Shown: piece by piece, positions 1-10,823 of the stretch
Layout of the letters: every line of letters begins with the position of its first letter
Position numbering within the stretch: the first letter of the stretch is position 1
From: Mycobacterium sp.
GTDB lineage: Bacteria; Actinomycetota; Actinomycetes; Mycobacteriales; Mycobacteriaceae
DNA length: 33,103 nucleotides
Assembly (NCBI GenBank): GCA_031292665.1
Contig: JARLGR010000137.1
Coordinates: 1-33,103 of the forward strand
Direction: 5' to 3'
Program-made: the position numbers and the translations under genes
Notes under the pieces: generated by a model
What the model was told of the DNA's origin: nothing
Database searches by the model: none
The model's input: only the letters and a program-made list of their open reading frames with translations

Positions 1-88
1 TGGCGCCGCGGCCCATCGCCGCGTTCGCCGCCCGCGGGACGGGCAGCACCGTCCCGAACGCGAAGGCGGTTGCCAGCGAACGGATCAC
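1..88 (-). CDS. cobS: Cobalamin synthase CobS, N-terminal fragment (runs off left edge)
   Basis: Only about 29 codons are present, read leftward from a GTG at 88-86. The translation begins [20 protein letters not shown] and continues to MGRGA, which I recognise as the N-terminus of mycobacterial CobS, the membrane adenosylcobinamide-GDP:alpha-ribazole transferase that performs the last step joining the lower nucleotide loop. The GTG overlaps the TGA stop of cobT (bases 85-87) in a GTGA arrangement, so translation is probably coupled to cobT. The rest of the gene lies outside the window. Identification rests on this short N-terminus plus the order cobU-cobT-cobS. Confidence 0.8.
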   Translation of the reverse strand, partial: MIRSLATAFAFGTVLPVPRAANAAMGRGA

Positions 89-1152
89 GAGGTCGACGAG
101 GCAGGCGGGCCCGCCACTCCCGCTTCGGCGAACGTCGCCATCGACGACAGCGTGGCCACCGCGGCGCGCAGTATCGGCAGCGCGAGCGCGGCCCCGGTTC
201 CCTCGCCCAGCCGCATGCGCAGGTCCAGAATCGGCTCCAACTCGAGGGCCGCCAGGGCCAGCGCGTGACTGGGCTCGGTGGACCGATGACCGGCCTGCCA
301 CCACTGCCGGGCGCCGGGCGCCAGACGCTCCGCCACCAGAGCGGCGGCCGTCTCCGCCAGGCCGTCCAGCAGCAGCGGGGTGCGGCGCACCGCGGCCTGT
401 GCGCAGAACCCGGCCAGCGCGGCCAGGTCCGCGCCGCCGCAGCAGCGCAGCAGCGCGACCGGATCGGGTAGCACCCGCCGCGCCCGGAACAGGGCGTCGC
501 GGATCGCGGCCGTCTTGCGTGCCCATCCGCCGTCGTCGATGCCGGTCCCGAAGCCGACCACCGCGACCGGCTCGTTGTTCGTCAGCGCCGCCACCAGAAC
601 CGCCGCCACGGTGGTGTTTCCGATCCCCATGTCGCCGGCGACGAGCAGGTCGGCACCGGCGTCCACCTCCTCGTCGGCGACGGCTCGGCCGGCGGAGATC
701 GCGGCCACGGCCTCGGAGTCGGTCAACGCGTCCTCGACCGTGATATCGCCGCTGCCACGCCGCACCTTGTGGATGCCGATCTGCGGCGTGAGCGCCCCCC
801 AATCCGGCGGGACGTCGACCGCCAGGTCCGCGATCCGCACCGTCGCGCCGGCGATAGCGGCCAGGACGTTGATGGCCGCGCCGCCGGCGTCGATGTTGGC
901 GACCATCTGCGCGGTCACTTCCGGCGGGTACGCCGACACCCCGGAGCGGGCGACACCGTGGTCACCGGCGAACACCACCACCCGGGCGCGATCGAATTGC
1001 CTTGGCGGACAATGCCCCTGACACGCCGCGACCCACACCGACAGGTCCTCGAGGCGGCCGAGGGCGCCCCGCGGCTTGGTGAGGGTGTCCTGACGGGCGC
1101 GGGCGGCCGCGGCGGCGCCCGCATCCGGCGGCGACACCTGTGCGAACTCCAT
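85..1152 (-). CDS. cobT: Nicotinate-nucleotide--dimethylbenzimidazole phosphoribosyltransferase CobT
   Basis: Predicted 355-aa enzyme that makes alpha-ribazole phosphate from nicotinate mononucleotide and dimethylbenzimidazole for the cobalamin lower ligand. Family signatures visible are GDHGVA in the N-terminal third, GDMGIGNTT mid-protein (the GEMGIGNTT motif of enterobacterial CobT) and [13 protein letters not shown] near the C-terminus, whose Glu matches the family's catalytic glutamate. The frame is open to 1215, but the ATG at 1152-1150 ([10 protein letters not shown]) is preferred: it overlaps the cobU stop as ATGA and the upstream extension looks like out-of-frame cobU. The TGA at 87-85 overlaps the cobS start. 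Cytosolic; second gene of a coupled cobU-cobT-cobS operon. Confidence 0.95.
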   Translation of the reverse strand: MEFAQVSPPDAGAAAAARARQDTLTKPRGALGRLEDLSVWVAACQGHCPPRQFDRARVVVFAGDHGVARSGVSAYPPEVTAQMVANIDAGGAAINVLAAIAGATVRIADLAVDVPPDWGALTPQIGIHKVRRGSGDITVEDALTDSEAVAAISAGRAVADEEVDAGADLLVAGDMGIGNTTVAAVLVAALTNNEPVAVVGFGTGIDDGGWARKTAAIRDALFRARRVLPDPVALLRCCGGADLAALAGFCAQAAVRRTPLLLDGLAETAAALVAERLAPGARQWWQAGHRSTEPSHALALAALELEPILDLRMRLGEGTGAALALPILRAAVATLSSMATFAEAGVAGPPASSTS

Positions 1153-1688
1153 CAGGTCTCCGGCTGCTTGATCCGCAGTGCCTGCCCGGCGACCACCAGC
1201 ACCACCTGATCGCACGCCGCGGCGAGTCGCTGGTTGAGGTGGCCCAGTTCATCGGCGAACCGGCGTCCCGACGCCGTCGCGGGCACGACGGTCAGTCCGA
1301 CCTCCGGGCTGACCAGCACCAGCGGGGCAGCAAAGCCGCTGACGGCGGCCAGCAAGTCGCGGACCGGCCCCGCCACCGAGCCGTCCTCCCACGCGCCCAG
1401 CCGGTCCAGCGCGCACGTCAGCCAGCCCCCGAGGTCGTCGACCAGGGTCGGGCAGTGCGGCGACTGGCGCAATTGCGTTGTGATGTCGTCGATTTCGACG
1501 GTGGACCAGTGCTCGGGCCGACGGCTCCGGTGCTCCGCAACCCGCTGCGCCCAGTCCGCATCGGCCTGCGGGGTCGGCCCGGGGACCAGGTAGCGGACGG
1601 GCTGACCGGCCGGCAGCGCCCCTGCGATGGCGTCCTCCGCCCACCGGGATTTGCCCGACCTGATACCCCCGAGCACCAGGGTGCGCAC
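1152..1688 (-). CDS. cobU: Adenosylcobinamide kinase/adenosylcobinamide-phosphate guanylyltransferase CobU
   Basis: Predicted 178 aa, normal for CobU. It phosphorylates adenosylcobinamide and transfers GMP to give adenosylcobinamide-GDP, the substrate of CobS. The N-terminus carries the P-loop GGIRSGKS (residues 7-14). A central [10 protein letters not shown] segment contains His53, in the position of the guanylylated histidine of this family, and [13 protein letters not shown] corresponds to the LVDCLTLWL block. The stop overlaps the cobT ATG by four bases. The upstream DUF3043 gene ends 27 bp before the ATG on the same strand and may be cotranscribed. In M. tuberculosis, as I recall, cobU lies elsewhere (Rv0254c), so this linked arrangement differs from H37Rv. 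Confidence 0.92.
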   Translation of the reverse strand: MRTLVLGGIRSGKSRWAEDAIAGALPAGQPVRYLVPGPTPQADADWAQRVAEHRSRRPEHWSTVEIDDITTQLRQSPHCPTLVDDLGGWLTCALDRLGAWEDGSVAGPVRDLLAAVSGFAAPLVLVSPEVGLTVVPATASGRRFADELGHLNQRLAAACDQVVLVVAGQALRIKQPET

Positions 1689-1715
1689 CGGCGTCAGCGG
1701 GCTTTCGCGCGACGG

Positions 1716-2393
1716 TCAGCCAACACTGCTGCCGCGCTCGACCTGGGGCCGCGGCGCCCGCATCCGGCGCATCTGGGACGCTCGCCCGGCGGCGTAAAGG
1801 CCCAACTTCCAGCGGCTTTCGGTGTTGTTGGGAAATTTCGCATCGACCAGCCTGCTGACCTTGCGGCCCAGGATGAGCCCGTCGGTACCCATGACGGCCA
1901 TGAGCACCAGCATCGCCGGAGAGACGTACAGCTGGACCTGGGGGACGGCGAACATGACGAACAGGAGAACCAGCGTTGCGGGCATGAACAGGCCCAGCGC
2001 ATTGCGGCGGGAGTCGACGACATCGCGGACATAACGCCGTATCGGCCCCTGGTCGCGCGGCAAAAGGTACGCCTCCTCGCCGGCCATCATGCGTTCGCGG
2101 CGATCCGTCATGCGGGCGCGGCTGGCGGTTTTGTCGGCCCGGCGTTCCTCGCGGCTGAGCTTGGGGCCGGCCAGCGCCTTGCGGCGGGCTCGCGCCTCGG
2201 AGGACGTCATCGGCGCCGGTGCGACCGGCTTGCGTCGGGCTTCGGTGCGCTTGGGCGTGGGCCGGCCCTTGCGGCCGGTCTTGCGCGAGCCGCCGGGTGC
2301 CGTGTCCGGCGAGTCGGCGGCTTCGACGCTTTCCACAGTGGCCGCTACCGCGGCGCCATCTTCCTGGCCCTTCCTGCGGCCCAACAGCTTCAC
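1716..2393 (-). CDS. DUF3043 family membrane protein (Rv2206-like)
   Basis: Predicted 225-aa membrane protein of the actinobacterial DUF3043 family; function unknown. The first ~110 residues are charged and low-complexity, rich in Arg, Lys, Ala and Glu (KGRPTPKRTEARRKP, LSREERRADKTASRARMTDRR). Two hydrophobic segments follow (around ALGLFMPATLVLLFVMFAV and SPAMLVLMAVMGTDGLILG), then a short basic tail. The GTG at 2393-2391 is chosen because the protein then begins VKLLGRRKG, the usual start of this family; the frame is open further upstream to 2447. It sits 27 bp upstream of cobU on the same strand and is divergent from the glycerate kinase gene, with about 190 bp between the starts. A link to cobalamin is positional only. 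Confidence 0.85.
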   Translation of the reverse strand: MKLLGRRKGQEDGAAVAATVESVEAADSPDTAPGGSRKTGRKGRPTPKRTEARRKPVAPAPMTSSEARARRKALAGPKLSREERRADKTASRARMTDRRERMMAGEEAYLLPRDQGPIRRYVRDVVDSRRNALGLFMPATLVLLFVMFAVPQVQLYVSPAMLVLMAVMGTDGLILGRKVSRLVDAKFPNNTESRWKLGLYAAGRASQMRRMRAPRPQVERGSSVG

Positions 2394-2584
2394 AGTCGCC
2401 AGGTTACTGTGCGTGTGCCCCGTCCCGAAATTGCCATGACCGCGCACCTATTACGCATGCGCCAGTCGATCGGTTGCACCTACGCTTACCGGTAATGAAC
2501 GGCGACCTGTGATCGGCGAACGGCTCCATGGCCTCGGATGATGCTGTCGCCGGCCTCGCTCCCGGCCGTCTGCAATTGCCGGCC

Positions 2585-3661
2585 ATGCTGGTCTTGGTGG
2601 CCCCTGACTGCTATGGCGACACCCTCTCCGCCGTCGAGGCCGCGGCCGCCATCGCGACCGGCTGGACCCGGTCACGCCCGGGTGATCGGTTCATCGTCGC
2701 CCCGCAGTCCGACGGCGGCCCGGGTTTTGTCGAGGTGCTGGCCGAGCGGCTGGGGGGTAAGCATCGGCTGCGGGTGTCCGGGCCGCTGGACACCCAGGTG
2801 GACGCCGAGTGGGTCTTCGAGCGCCGCTCGAGAACGGCGTACCTGGAGGTTGCGCAAGCGTGCGGCCTGGCGCTGCTGGGCGGCCCCCCCACGCCCGAGA
2901 CCGCGTTGGTGGCCCACAGCAGGGGAGTGGGACAACTCATCGCCGAGGCGCTGCGGTTCGGGGCGGCGCGGATCGTGGTCGGGCTGGGCGGCAGCGCGTG
3001 CGTCGACGGCGGCCAGGGCATGATCGCCGAACTGGGCGGCCTGGATGCCGCACGGCAACAGGTGGCCTCCGTCGAGCTCATCGCGGCCTCGGACACCGAA
3101 TATCCGCTGGTCGGACCGTGGGGGGCGGCCCGGGTGTTCGGGCCGCAGAAGGGCGCGGACACGGCCACGGTCGCGGCGCTCGAAGTCCGCCTCGAGGCCT
3201 GGGCGCTGGAACTGGAAGCGGTGGCCGGGCGGGACGTGAGCTCCGAGCCGGGCGCGGGTGCCGCCGGCGGCATCGGCGCGGGATTGCTCGCGCTCGGCGG
3301 CCGGTGCGAATCCGGCGCGGCGATCATCGCCGAGCACACCCACCTGGCCGATGACCTCGAGACCGCGGAGCTGATCGTCACCGGTGAGGGCCGGTTCGAC
3401 GAGCAATCCTTGCACGGGAAGGTGGTCGGCTCGCTGGTCGATGCCGCACGCCCGATGGGGATTCCGGTGATCGTGCTGGCGGGGCAGGTCGGCCTGGAGA
3501 CTTCGGTGGTGCGCTCGTCGGGCATCATGTCCGCGTTGTCCATGGCCGATTACGCGGGTTCGGCGCGGTTGGCGCAGGCCGACGCGGCCAATCAGCTGAT
3601 GGGTTTGGCCTCTACCGTGGCGGCGCGACTCGGGAATAGCGGCCCTGCGGGGTATCGTTGA
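2585..3661 (+). CDS. Glycerate kinase family protein (Rv2205c-like)
   Basis: Predicted 358 aa. The chosen ATG at 2585 gives [16 protein letters not shown], the family's normal beginning and, from memory, the length of Rv2205c; the frame is open from 2528 but the extra 19 residues look non-coding. Glycerate kinase (GK-II/GlxK-type) features are the N-terminal substrate loop, [15 protein letters not shown] mid-protein, [19 protein letters not shown], and [14 protein letters not shown] near the C-terminus, which is the family's nucleotide/metal-binding signature. The expected reaction is ATP-dependent phosphorylation of D-glycerate, but no partner enzymes of glyoxylate or glycerate metabolism lie nearby, so the substrate is inferred from family only. 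Divergent from the DUF3043 gene; followed by erpA after 82 bp. Confidence 0.88.
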   Translation: MLVLVAPDCYGDTLSAVEAAAAIATGWTRSRPGDRFIVAPQSDGGPGFVEVLAERLGGKHRLRVSGPLDTQVDAEWVFERRSRTAYLEVAQACGLALLGGPPTPETALVAHSRGVGQLIAEALRFGAARIVVGLGGSACVDGGQGMIAELGGLDAARQQVASVELIAASDTEYPLVGPWGAARVFGPQKGADTATVAALEVRLEAWALELEAVAGRDVSSEPGAGAAGGIGAGLLALGGRCESGAAIIAEHTHLADDLETAELIVTGEGRFDEQSLHGKVVGSLVDAARPMGIPVIVLAGQVGLETSVVRSSGIMSALSMADYAGSARLAQADAANQLMGLASTVAARLGNSGPAGYR

Positions 3662-3743
3662 TGCAGTGGGCTTTCCCGAGCGGATCGGGCCCTAGCGGAA
3701 CAAGCCGGGGATTCCACCGACAATCAGGCAGGTAGGAGAAGCA

Positions 3744-4100
3744 ATGACGGTGCAAAACGAGTCGACCGCCAAGACCCACGGCGTGGTCCTGACCGAGGCC
3801 GCCGCCGACAAGGCGAAGTCCCTGCTGGACCAGGAGGGGCGTGACGACCTGTCGCTGCGAATCGCGGTTCAGCCGGGCGGGTGCGCCGGGCTGCGCTACA
3901 ACCTCTTCTTCGACGACCGGACGCTGGACGGCGATCTGACCGCGGAGTTCGGCGGCGTGTGGCTGACGGTGGACCGGATGAGTGCGCCCTACGTCGAAGG
4001 CGCGTCCATCGACTTCGTCGACACCATCGAGAAGCAGGGCTTCACCATCGACAACCCCAACGCCACGGGGTCCTGCGCCTGCGGCGACTCGTTCAACTGA
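3744..4100 (+). CDS. erpA: A-type iron-sulfur cluster insertion protein ErpA/HesB (Rv2204c-like)
   Basis: Predicted 118-aa A-type carrier that binds and delivers Fe-S clusters to apoproteins in the cytosol. The invariant cysteine triad is present: Cys47 in QPGGCAGLRY and Cys111/Cys113 in the C-terminal SCACGDSF motif. A purine-rich AGGTAGGAGAAGC stretch directly before the ATG is a strong ribosome binding site. It lies 82 bp after the glycerate kinase gene; the spacer contains TATCGT near 3652, a possible -10, but this is weak. Likely clients in this neighbourhood include the Rieske protein QcrA (inference). Family assignment is secure; which of the IscA/ErpA/SufA roles it serves is not decidable from sequence. 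Confidence 0.92.
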   Translation: MTVQNESTAKTHGVVLTEAAADKAKSLLDQEGRDDLSLRIAVQPGGCAGLRYNLFFDDRTLDGDLTAEFGGVWLTVDRMSAPYVEGASIDFVDTIEKQGFTIDNPNATGSCACGDSFN

Positions 4101-4119
4101 CCGGGGCGCTGCCAGCGGG

Positions 4120-4809
4120 CTAGTACGAGCCTCCGGTGCGCAGCACGTAGGAGCACACGGTGATCTGGCCGCGCTGGAAAAGTAGCTGCGCGACGCCCTG
4201 CACCTGACCGCGCGGCGGGCCCCCATTTGCGGGCGACACCCGCATGGTGAACAGCGTCTGCGCCTGGTACTGCGACAGGTACACGATCTTGTCGATCGAG
4301 GTGACCTCGACGTCGGAGAACTGCTTGCGGAACGCGTCGCTGCTCAGCCGGGCCAGCGCCTCGTCGGACCGTTTGTCGCGGACGCCGTCGTACATGCCGC
4401 ACAGCGCGTTGCGCGCGATCTCGTCGATGTCGCGGTGCTCGAGCGCGTCCAGATAGCCCTGGATCGCTGATTTGGCCGCTCCCTCAGAGAACGCGGCGCC
4501 GGTGTTGGCCCCGTTGGTGCGAACGCCGTACACGATGGCCATCGTCAGGGCGGCCACCACCGCCAGGGCCAGCGCGAGGCCGATGACCAGCCGCCGCTTG
4601 GACCGCCGTCGACCAAGTCTCGGGAAGGACACCGGTGGCGGCGGCCAGGCATAATTGGCCGAAGGGGGTCCCGCGTCGTTGGTCGGCGCGGGGGCGAAGG
4701 CCGGGTCGCCGGCGGTCGGTTCATGCGGGAACTCGAGCGGACGGGACTCGGCGGGGGTTTGTGGTCCGTCGCTGCCGACAGTGTCGTTCGGCGGGTGCGG
4801 ACCGGCCAT
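4120..4809 (-). CDS. Single-pass membrane protein with extracytoplasmic NTF2-like tail (Rv2203-like)
   Basis: Predicted 229 aa. It has a Pro-rich cytoplasmic N-terminus (residues 1-65), a basic stop-transfer stretch (RLGRRRSKRR), one transmembrane helix (about LVIGLALALAVVAALTMAIVYGV) and an outside domain of ~130 residues. That domain (AIQGYLDALEHRDIDEIARNALCG onward) resembles the mycobacterial Mce-associated/DUF4878-like NTF2 fold, with two cysteines (CGMYDGV and ITVCSYV) that could form a disulfide. Function unknown. The ATG at 4809 is supported by an AGGAGG at 4821-4816, six bases upstream. Convergent with erpA (19-bp gap) and divergent from adoK (about 200 bp). Confidence 0.85.
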   Translation of the reverse strand: MAGPHPPNDTVGSDGPQTPAESRPLEFPHEPTAGDPAFAPAPTNDAGPPSANYAWPPPPVSFPRLGRRRSKRRLVIGLALALAVVAALTMAIVYGVRTNGANTGAAFSEGAAKSAIQGYLDALEHRDIDEIARNALCGMYDGVRDKRSDEALARLSSDAFRKQFSDVEVTSIDKIVYLSQYQAQTLFTMRVSPANGGPPRGQVQGVAQLLFQRGQITVCSYVLRTGGSY

Positions 4810-5983
<1,174 letters not shown>

Positions 5984-6002
5984 GGCTCCGAACTCCCGCC
6001 AC

Positions 6003-6052
6003 CAGACGCAGAATCGCACGCGGAGGCGGCGCCCAGTGCGATTCTGCGTCTG
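6003..6052. terminator. Perfect 17-bp inverted repeat between convergent adoK and asnB
   Basis: Arms at 6003-6019 (cagacgcagaatcgcac) and 6036-6052 are exact reverse complements with a 16-base GC-rich loop. The element sits in the 76-bp gap between the adoK stop and the asnB stop, so a bidirectional transcription end is the natural reading. There is no T-tract on either side, so it is not a classical intrinsic terminator. The arm sequence is of a type that recurs in mycobacterial intergenic regions, as far as I remember. Confidence 0.6.
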
Positions 6053-6059
6053 CTCGCCG

Positions 6060-8030
6060 TTATAACTGGACCGGGTACTGCGGCTCGCTGATCTGCGGCA
6101 CCACGCTGTGCTCGACGAAGATCGCGTGCCAGAGCATGAAGATCAGCACCGTCCAGAGCCGGCGGCTGTGATCGCTCGCCCCGTTTCGGTGCTCGTCGAG
6201 CATGCGCCGCACGGCGGCGAGGTCGACCAGGTAACCGGCCTGTGACGCCGCCACCAGCCCGTAAGCCCACTCCAGCAGTTCACCGGCGCGCAGCCAATGC
6301 CGGATGGGGACCGGGAAGCCCAGCTTGGGCCGGTGCAGCACGTGCGCGGGAACGACGGGCTCCAGGGCGCGCCGTAGCGCGTATTTCGTGGTGGTGCGGG
6401 TGATCTTGGCGTCCACGGGCAGCCGCGAGGCGACGGCGAACACCTCCGGATCCAGGAACGGCACCCGCAGCTCCAGCGAGTTGGCCATCGTCATCTTGTC
6501 GGCCTTGACCAGGATGTCGCCGCGCAGCCAGGTGAACAGGTCGACGTGCTGCATGCGGGCCACGGGGTCCCAGCCGCTCGACTCGGCGTACACCGATGCC
6601 GTCACGTCGGTGTGGGTCCAGTCGTCGCGGAATCCCGGCAGGACGGCGCGCAACTGCGCGTCGGAGAAACTGCGGGCGTTGCCGTAGTAGCGCTCCTCGA
6701 GGCTCAGCGATCCGCGGTGCAACAGGCTCTTGCCCCGCATGCCCTCCGGCAGCGGCTTGGATACCTTGCCCATCGACCGGCGCACCGGCCGCGGCAGGTA
6801 GTCGAACGGCCTCAGCGACAGCGGTTCCCGGTAGATCGTGTAGCCGCCGAACAGCTCATCGGCGCCCTCACCCGACAGCACCACCTTCACGTGTTTGCGG
6901 GCCTCGCGGGCGACGAAGAACAGCGGTACCAGCGCGGGGTCGGCCACCGGCTCGTCGAGGTACCAGACGATCTCGGGCAGCGCGGCGACGAACTCCTCCG
7001 GGCTGACCACCTTGGCGATATGGCGGGCACCGATCGCCTCCGCGGAGGCCACCGCGACGTCGATCTCGGAGAAGCCCTCCCGCTCGAAACCGGTGGTGAA
7101 CGTGATCAGCCTCGGGTTGTGCCGGATGGCCAGCGCCGCGATGGCCGTGGAGTCGATTCCCCCGGACAAAAACGCCCCCACCGTGACGTCGGCGCGCATG
7201 TGCTTGGCCACCGAGTCCTCGAGCACCGCGGTGATCTCGTCGTAGCGGGCCTGCTCGGTGTCGCGGGTGAACGGCGTGGCGGCGAACCGCGGCACGAAGT
7301 AGCGCGTGACCTGCGGCGGGAGCCCGGGCCGGATCCGGGCGTAGCAGCCCGACTCCAGCCGGCGCACCCCGCGGTGCAGCGTCTCGGGCTCCGGCACGTA
7401 CTGCAGGACGATGTAGTGCTGAACTGCCCGTAGGTCGATGCCGGTGTCGAATCCGATCAAGTCCGCGATGTCGAGCAGGCATTTCTTCTCGCTGGCGACC
7501 GCGCTGCCGCCGGTCCCGGTGGCCATGAACAGTGGCTTGATGCCGAATGGGTCACGGGCACAGAACAGTTCACGGGTGACGGTGTCCCACAGCGCGAACG
7601 CGAACATGCCGCGCAACCGGGTCAACACCCCGGTGCCCCAGTGGTGGTAGCCCGCGACGATGGCCTCGCCGTCACCATCGGTGGCGAAGACGGCGCCGTG
7701 CCGGGTGGCCAGTTCGTCGCGCAGCTCAAGGTAGTTGTAAATCTCGCCGTTGAACACCAGCACGTAGCGGTCGGGCGACTCGGGCGGCCCCCAGCGCAGC
7801 GGCTGGTGCGAATGCGCGATGTCGATGATGGACAGCCGGTTGAAGCCGAACACCACAGATCCGTCCGTGTCGGGGTCCGTCCAGGTGCCCGGCTCGTCAG
7901 GCCCGCGGTGGCGCATCAGGTGCGACGCGCGCGCGATGGCGCTGTCGGCCCTGGCCGTAACGGCCGCGTCGTCGGCGCCGACGCCATCGGCTCCGGTCGG
8001 GCTCGCGACAAACGCCAGCAGTCCGCACAC
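6060..8030 (-). CDS. asnB: Glutamine-dependent asparagine synthetase AsnB
   Basis: Predicted 656 aa. It converts aspartate, glutamine and ATP to asparagine. The N-terminal Ntn-type glutaminase domain begins MCGLLAF, with Cys2 as nucleophile once Met is removed; glutamine-binding signatures include RHRGPDEPG and VFNGEIYN. The synthetase half carries the PP-loop [12 protein letters not shown] near residue 288 and [13 protein letters not shown]. Length and both domains are complete. In mycobacteria the ortholog (Rv2201) is also linked to envelope and antibiotic tolerance through amidotransferase activity, so peptidoglycan or mycolate amidation substrates cannot be excluded. Divergent from ctaC with a 156-bp spacer; convergent with adoK. 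Confidence 0.93.
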   Translation of the reverse strand: MCGLLAFVASPTGADGVGADDAAVTARADSAIARASHLMRHRGPDEPGTWTDPDTDGSVVFGFNRLSIIDIAHSHQPLRWGPPESPDRYVLVFNGEIYNYLELRDELATRHGAVFATDGDGEAIVAGYHHWGTGVLTRLRGMFAFALWDTVTRELFCARDPFGIKPLFMATGTGGSAVASEKKCLLDIADLIGFDTGIDLRAVQHYIVLQYVPEPETLHRGVRRLESGCYARIRPGLPPQVTRYFVPRFAATPFTRDTEQARYDEITAVLEDSVAKHMRADVTVGAFLSGGIDSTAIAALAIRHNPRLITFTTGFEREGFSEIDVAVASAEAIGARHIAKVVSPEEFVAALPEIVWYLDEPVADPALVPLFFVAREARKHVKVVLSGEGADELFGGYTIYREPLSLRPFDYLPRPVRRSMGKVSKPLPEGMRGKSLLHRGSLSLEERYYGNARSFSDAQLRAVLPGFRDDWTHTDVTASVYAESSGWDPVARMQHVDLFTWLRGDILVKADKMTMANSLELRVPFLDPEVFAVASRLPVDAKITRTTTKYALRRALEPVVPAHVLHRPKLGFPVPIRHWLRAGELLEWAYGLVAASQAGYLVDLAAVRRMLDEHRNGASDHSRRLWTVLIFMLWHAIFVEHSVVPQISEPQYPVQL

Positions 8031-8144
8031 GGCGCCCCAGTATGCCGCACTTGGGCGGCGCGTGTGGACGCCGCGCCCGGGGGGGCGCGACAGTCCCGGG
8101 CAGCCAACCGGCCGGGGCTTCGTCGCCCGGCGGAGCGGCGTGGT

Positions 8145-8157
8145 CTACGCTGCGTAG
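8145..8157. promoter_or_regulatory. Small palindrome upstream of ctaC
   Basis: CTACG-CTG-CGTAG forms a 5-bp inverted repeat with a 3-base spacer in the asnB/ctaC divergent region, about 30 bp before the ctaC start. It is followed by TAGTATTCGATAT, the most AT-rich stretch of the spacer and a candidate -10 region. It could be a small operator, but the arms are short enough to arise by chance. Confidence 0.25.
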
Positions 8158-8186
8158 TATTCGATATCCGAGCAGGAGGCGCCAAC

Positions 8187-9296
8187 GTGACACCTCGCGA
8201 GCAGGTCCGTTCGCAACGTATGTCGCAGGGCAGGATTCAGCGCCGTCATAAGGGTAGTTCGCAGGGCGCTCGCCGGGGTCTGGCCCGTCGTCTGCGGCCG
8301 CTGGCACTGGCCGGGACGCTGGGTCTGTTGGCGGTGACCCTGAGCGGATGCAGCTGGTCGGAAGTGCTGGGCATGGGCTGGCCGACGGGCGTCACCCCGC
8401 AGGCCCACTGGAACCGCGAGTTGTGGATAGGGGCGGTGATCGCCTCGCTGGTTGTCGGGGTGATCGTGTGGGGTCTGATCTTCTGGGCGTCGGCCTTCCA
8501 CCGCAAGAAGGCGACCGACACCGAGCTGCCCAGGCAGTTCGGCTACAACATGCCGCTGGAGCTCGTGCTCACGGTGACGCCGTTCCTGATCATCTCGGTG
8601 CTCTTCTACTTCACCGTGGTTGTGCAGGAGAAGATGTTGCACCTCGACAAGGACCCCGAGGTGATGATCGACGTGACGGCCTTCCAGTGGAACTGGAAGT
8701 TCGGGTACGAGCGCGTCAACTTCAAAGACGGCACGTTCACCTACGACGGCGCCGATCCCGCGCGCAAGAACGCCGTGGTGTCCAAGCCGGAAGGCAAGGA
8801 TGCCCACGGCGAGGAGCGCGTCGGGCCGATCCGCGGCCGCAACATTGCAGACCGCAGCTACCTGAACTACGACAAGATCGAGACGCTCGGCACCCAGACC
8901 GAAATTCCGGTGCTGGTGGTGCCCACCGGCAAGCGCATCCAATTCCGGTTGGAGGCCGCAGACGTGGTGCACGACTTCTGGGTGCCCGAATTCCTGTTCA
9001 AGCGTGACGTGATTCCCGACGCCGAGGCGAACAACTCGGTCAACGTCTTCCAGGTCGACGACATCTACCGGCCCGGGGCGTTCGTCGGCCACTGCGCCGA
9101 GTTCTGCGGCACCTACCACTCCATGATGAACTTCGAGGTTCGAGCGGTGGCGCCCAACGACTTCAAGGCCTACATGCAGCAACGGATGAACGGGAAGAGC
9201 AACGCCGAGGCGTTGCAGGCGATCGCCCAGCCCCCGTTGGCGGTAACCACCCACCCGTTCGACACCCGCCGCGGCGAAGCGACCCAAAGCCAGTAG
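8187..9296 (+). CDS. ctaC: Cytochrome c oxidase subunit II CtaC (aa3 oxidase, lipoprotein)
   Basis: Predicted 369 aa. Subunit II of the aa3-type oxidase; it takes electrons from the cytochrome cc subunit QcrC through its CuA centre. The GTG at 8187 is chosen over upstream starts because of a perfect AGGAGG at 8174-8179 and because the protein then starts VTPRE, like Rv2200c (MTPR). A basic N-region is followed by a signal peptide with lipobox LSGC (Cys55). Two transmembrane segments follow ([20 protein letters not shown] and [21 protein letters not shown]), then an outside cupredoxin domain. The CuA ligands are in [14 protein letters not shown] (CxxxCxxxHxxM) at about residues 301-315. It forms a unit with ctaF 13 bp downstream. 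Confidence 0.95.
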   Translation: MTPREQVRSQRMSQGRIQRRHKGSSQGARRGLARRLRPLALAGTLGLLAVTLSGCSWSEVLGMGWPTGVTPQAHWNRELWIGAVIASLVVGVIVWGLIFWASAFHRKKATDTELPRQFGYNMPLELVLTVTPFLIISVLFYFTVVVQEKMLHLDKDPEVMIDVTAFQWNWKFGYERVNFKDGTFTYDGADPARKNAVVSKPEGKDAHGEERVGPIRGRNIADRSYLNYDKIETLGTQTEIPVLVVPTGKRIQFRLEAADVVHDFWVPEFLFKRDVIPDAEANNSVNVFQVDDIYRPGAFVGHCAEFCGTYHSMMNFEVRAVAPNDFKAYMQQRMNGKSNAEALQAIAQPPLAVTTHPFDTRRGEATQSQ

Positions 9297-9309
9297 GTGA
9301 GGACACCCA

Positions 9310-9729
9310 ATGCATATTGAAGCCAGGCTGTTCGAATTCATCGCGGGGTTCTTCGTTTTCGCGGCGGTGCTCTACGGTGTGCTGACCGCGCTGTTCGCCA
9401 CCGGCGGTGAGGAGTGGGCCGGCACCACCGCTCTGGCGCTGACCGCCGGCCTGGCGTTGATCGTGGGCACCTTCTTCCGGTTCGTCGCGCGCCGGATCGA
9501 CACCCGGCCCGAAGACTACGAGGGCGCCGAGATCAGTGACGGCGCAGGGGAGTTGGGCTTCTTCAGCCCGCACAGCTGGTGGCCGATCCTCGTCGCGCTG
9601 TCGGCTTCGGTGACCGCGCTCGGTGTCGCGTTGTGGCTGCCGTGGCTGATCGCCGCCGGCGTGGTGTTCGTCCTGGCCTCGGTCGGCGGATTGGTCTTCG
9701 AGTACTACATCGGTCCCGAGAAGCACTGA
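9310..9729 (+). CDS. ctaF: Cytochrome c oxidase subunit IV CtaF (actinobacterial type)
   Basis: Predicted 139-aa membrane protein with four hydrophobic segments: residues ~8-30, ~38-58, ~90-108 and ~110-132. This is the actinobacterial aa3 oxidase subunit IV, found directly after ctaC (Rv2199c in M. tuberculosis). It has no redox ligands and is a structural subunit of the bcc-aa3 supercomplex. The ATG is 13 bp after the ctaC stop with GTGAGGA as the ribosome binding site, indicating cotranscription and translational proximity. A 182-bp spacer separates it from mmpS3. Confidence 0.93.
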   Translation: MHIEARLFEFIAGFFVFAAVLYGVLTALFATGGEEWAGTTALALTAGLALIVGTFFRFVARRIDTRPEDYEGAEISDGAGELGFFSPHSWWPILVALSASVTALGVALWLPWLIAAGVVFVLASVGGLVFEYYIGPEKH

Positions 9730-9911
9730 CTTGCGCGTCGAAGGTCACAATCAGGGCATCAGTTGATCTGTGGCGCTTCGCCAACGCTTCGTCGCTCCAC
9801 GCGGTTCGGTAGGGTTTGCCCAGGCACGATGAGAATCTCCCAAGCGCGCCCGCTACGAGGTAGCCGCGGAGCGCAGCGCGCTGGTGAGGCAGTTGGACAG
9901 GGCAGGCAAAG

Positions 9912-10823
9912 ATGAGCGGGCCGAATCCCCCGGAATGGGACCCGGAAGCAGCCGATTCCGCCGGCGAGCCCAGCGCCGAATCGGGTTCCGGCGCCGAGCC
10001 GGGCGGCGAAGGGGAACCCCACGCCGAATCGGGTTCCGATCACGGGCTGGAGCCCCTCGACGACAGCGCCGAAATGCCGGCGGCGGACCAGACGGGTCAG
10101 ACGGACGCTTATTCGCGGGCCTACTCGGCTCCGGAGTCCGAGCATTTCGTGACCGGACCGTACGTGCCGGCCGACCCCGGGCTCTACGACTACGACGGGT
10201 ATGACGACTCGGCCGACCACGAAGAGGAACGGGGCGCTCCGCGCTGGCCGTGGGTGGTCGGGGTGGCCGCCATCACGGCCGCGGTCGCGCTGGTGGTTTC
10301 GGTGTCGCTGCTGGTCGCGCGCACCGACACCACCAAGCTCGCCAACCCGGGCACCACCACGACCGTGTCCAAGCCGCCTCTGCAGGACGAGATAACGACC
10401 ACCAAGGCGCCGCCCCCGCCGCCTCCGCCAAGTACCGAGACCCCAACAGCCACGGAGACCCAGACTGTGACGGTGACGCCTTCTCCTCCGCCGCCCCCGC
10501 CGCCGGCGCCGACCAGCGCCGCGCCACCGCCGACGACCACCACACCGGCCGGGCCGCGCCAGGTGACCTATTCGGTGACGGGCACGAAGGCGCCCGGCGA
10601 CATCATTTCCGTGACCTACGTCGATGCCTCCGGTCGGCGGCGCACGCAGCACAACGTCTACATCCCATGGTCGATGACCGTCACCCCGATCGCCCAATCC
10701 GACGTCGGCTCCGTCGAGGCGTCCAGCCTGTTCCGGGTCAGCCGACTCAATTGCTCGATCACGACCAGCGATGGAGCGGTGCTGTCGTCGAACAGCAACG
10801 ACGGCCCGCAGACGAGCTGCTGA
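9912..10823 (+). CDS. mmpS3: MmpS family membrane protein MmpS3
   Basis: Predicted 303 aa. Domains in order: an acidic, Pro/Glu-rich cytoplasmic N-terminus of ~115 residues; one transmembrane helix ([25 protein letters not shown]); a Thr/Pro-rich linker with poly-Pro runs (residues ~155-205); and a C-terminal MmpS beta-sandwich domain ([20 protein letters not shown] onward) with two Cys near the end. MmpS proteins normally assist an MmpL lipid transporter, but no mmpL is adjacent, as in M. tuberculosis where MmpS3 is an orphan. The spacer before it contains cggTAGGGTttg (around 9806-9817), a possible -10. The stop TGA shares one base with the next gene's ATG (TGATG), so the two are translationally coupled. 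Confidence 0.92.
   Translation: MSGPNPPEWDPEAADSAGEPSAESGSGAEPGGEGEPHAESGSDHGLEPLDDSAEMPAADQTGQTDAYSRAYSAPESEHFVTGPYVPADPGLYDYDGYDDSADHEEERGAPRWPWVVGVAAITAAVALVVSVSLLVARTDTTKLANPGTTTTVSKPPLQDEITTTKAPPPPPPPSTETPTATETQTVTVTPSPPPPPPPAPTSAAPPPTTTTPAGPRQVTYSVTGTKAPGDIISVTYVDASGRRRTQHNVYIPWSMTVTPIAQSDVGSVEASSLFRVSRLNCSITTSDGAVLSSNSNDGPQTSC

Noticed and set aside
2611..3543. Long open frame antisense to the glycerate kinase gene (about 310 codons)
   Set aside because: It mirrors the high-GC codon pattern of the real gene and has no recognisable domain; a shadow frame.
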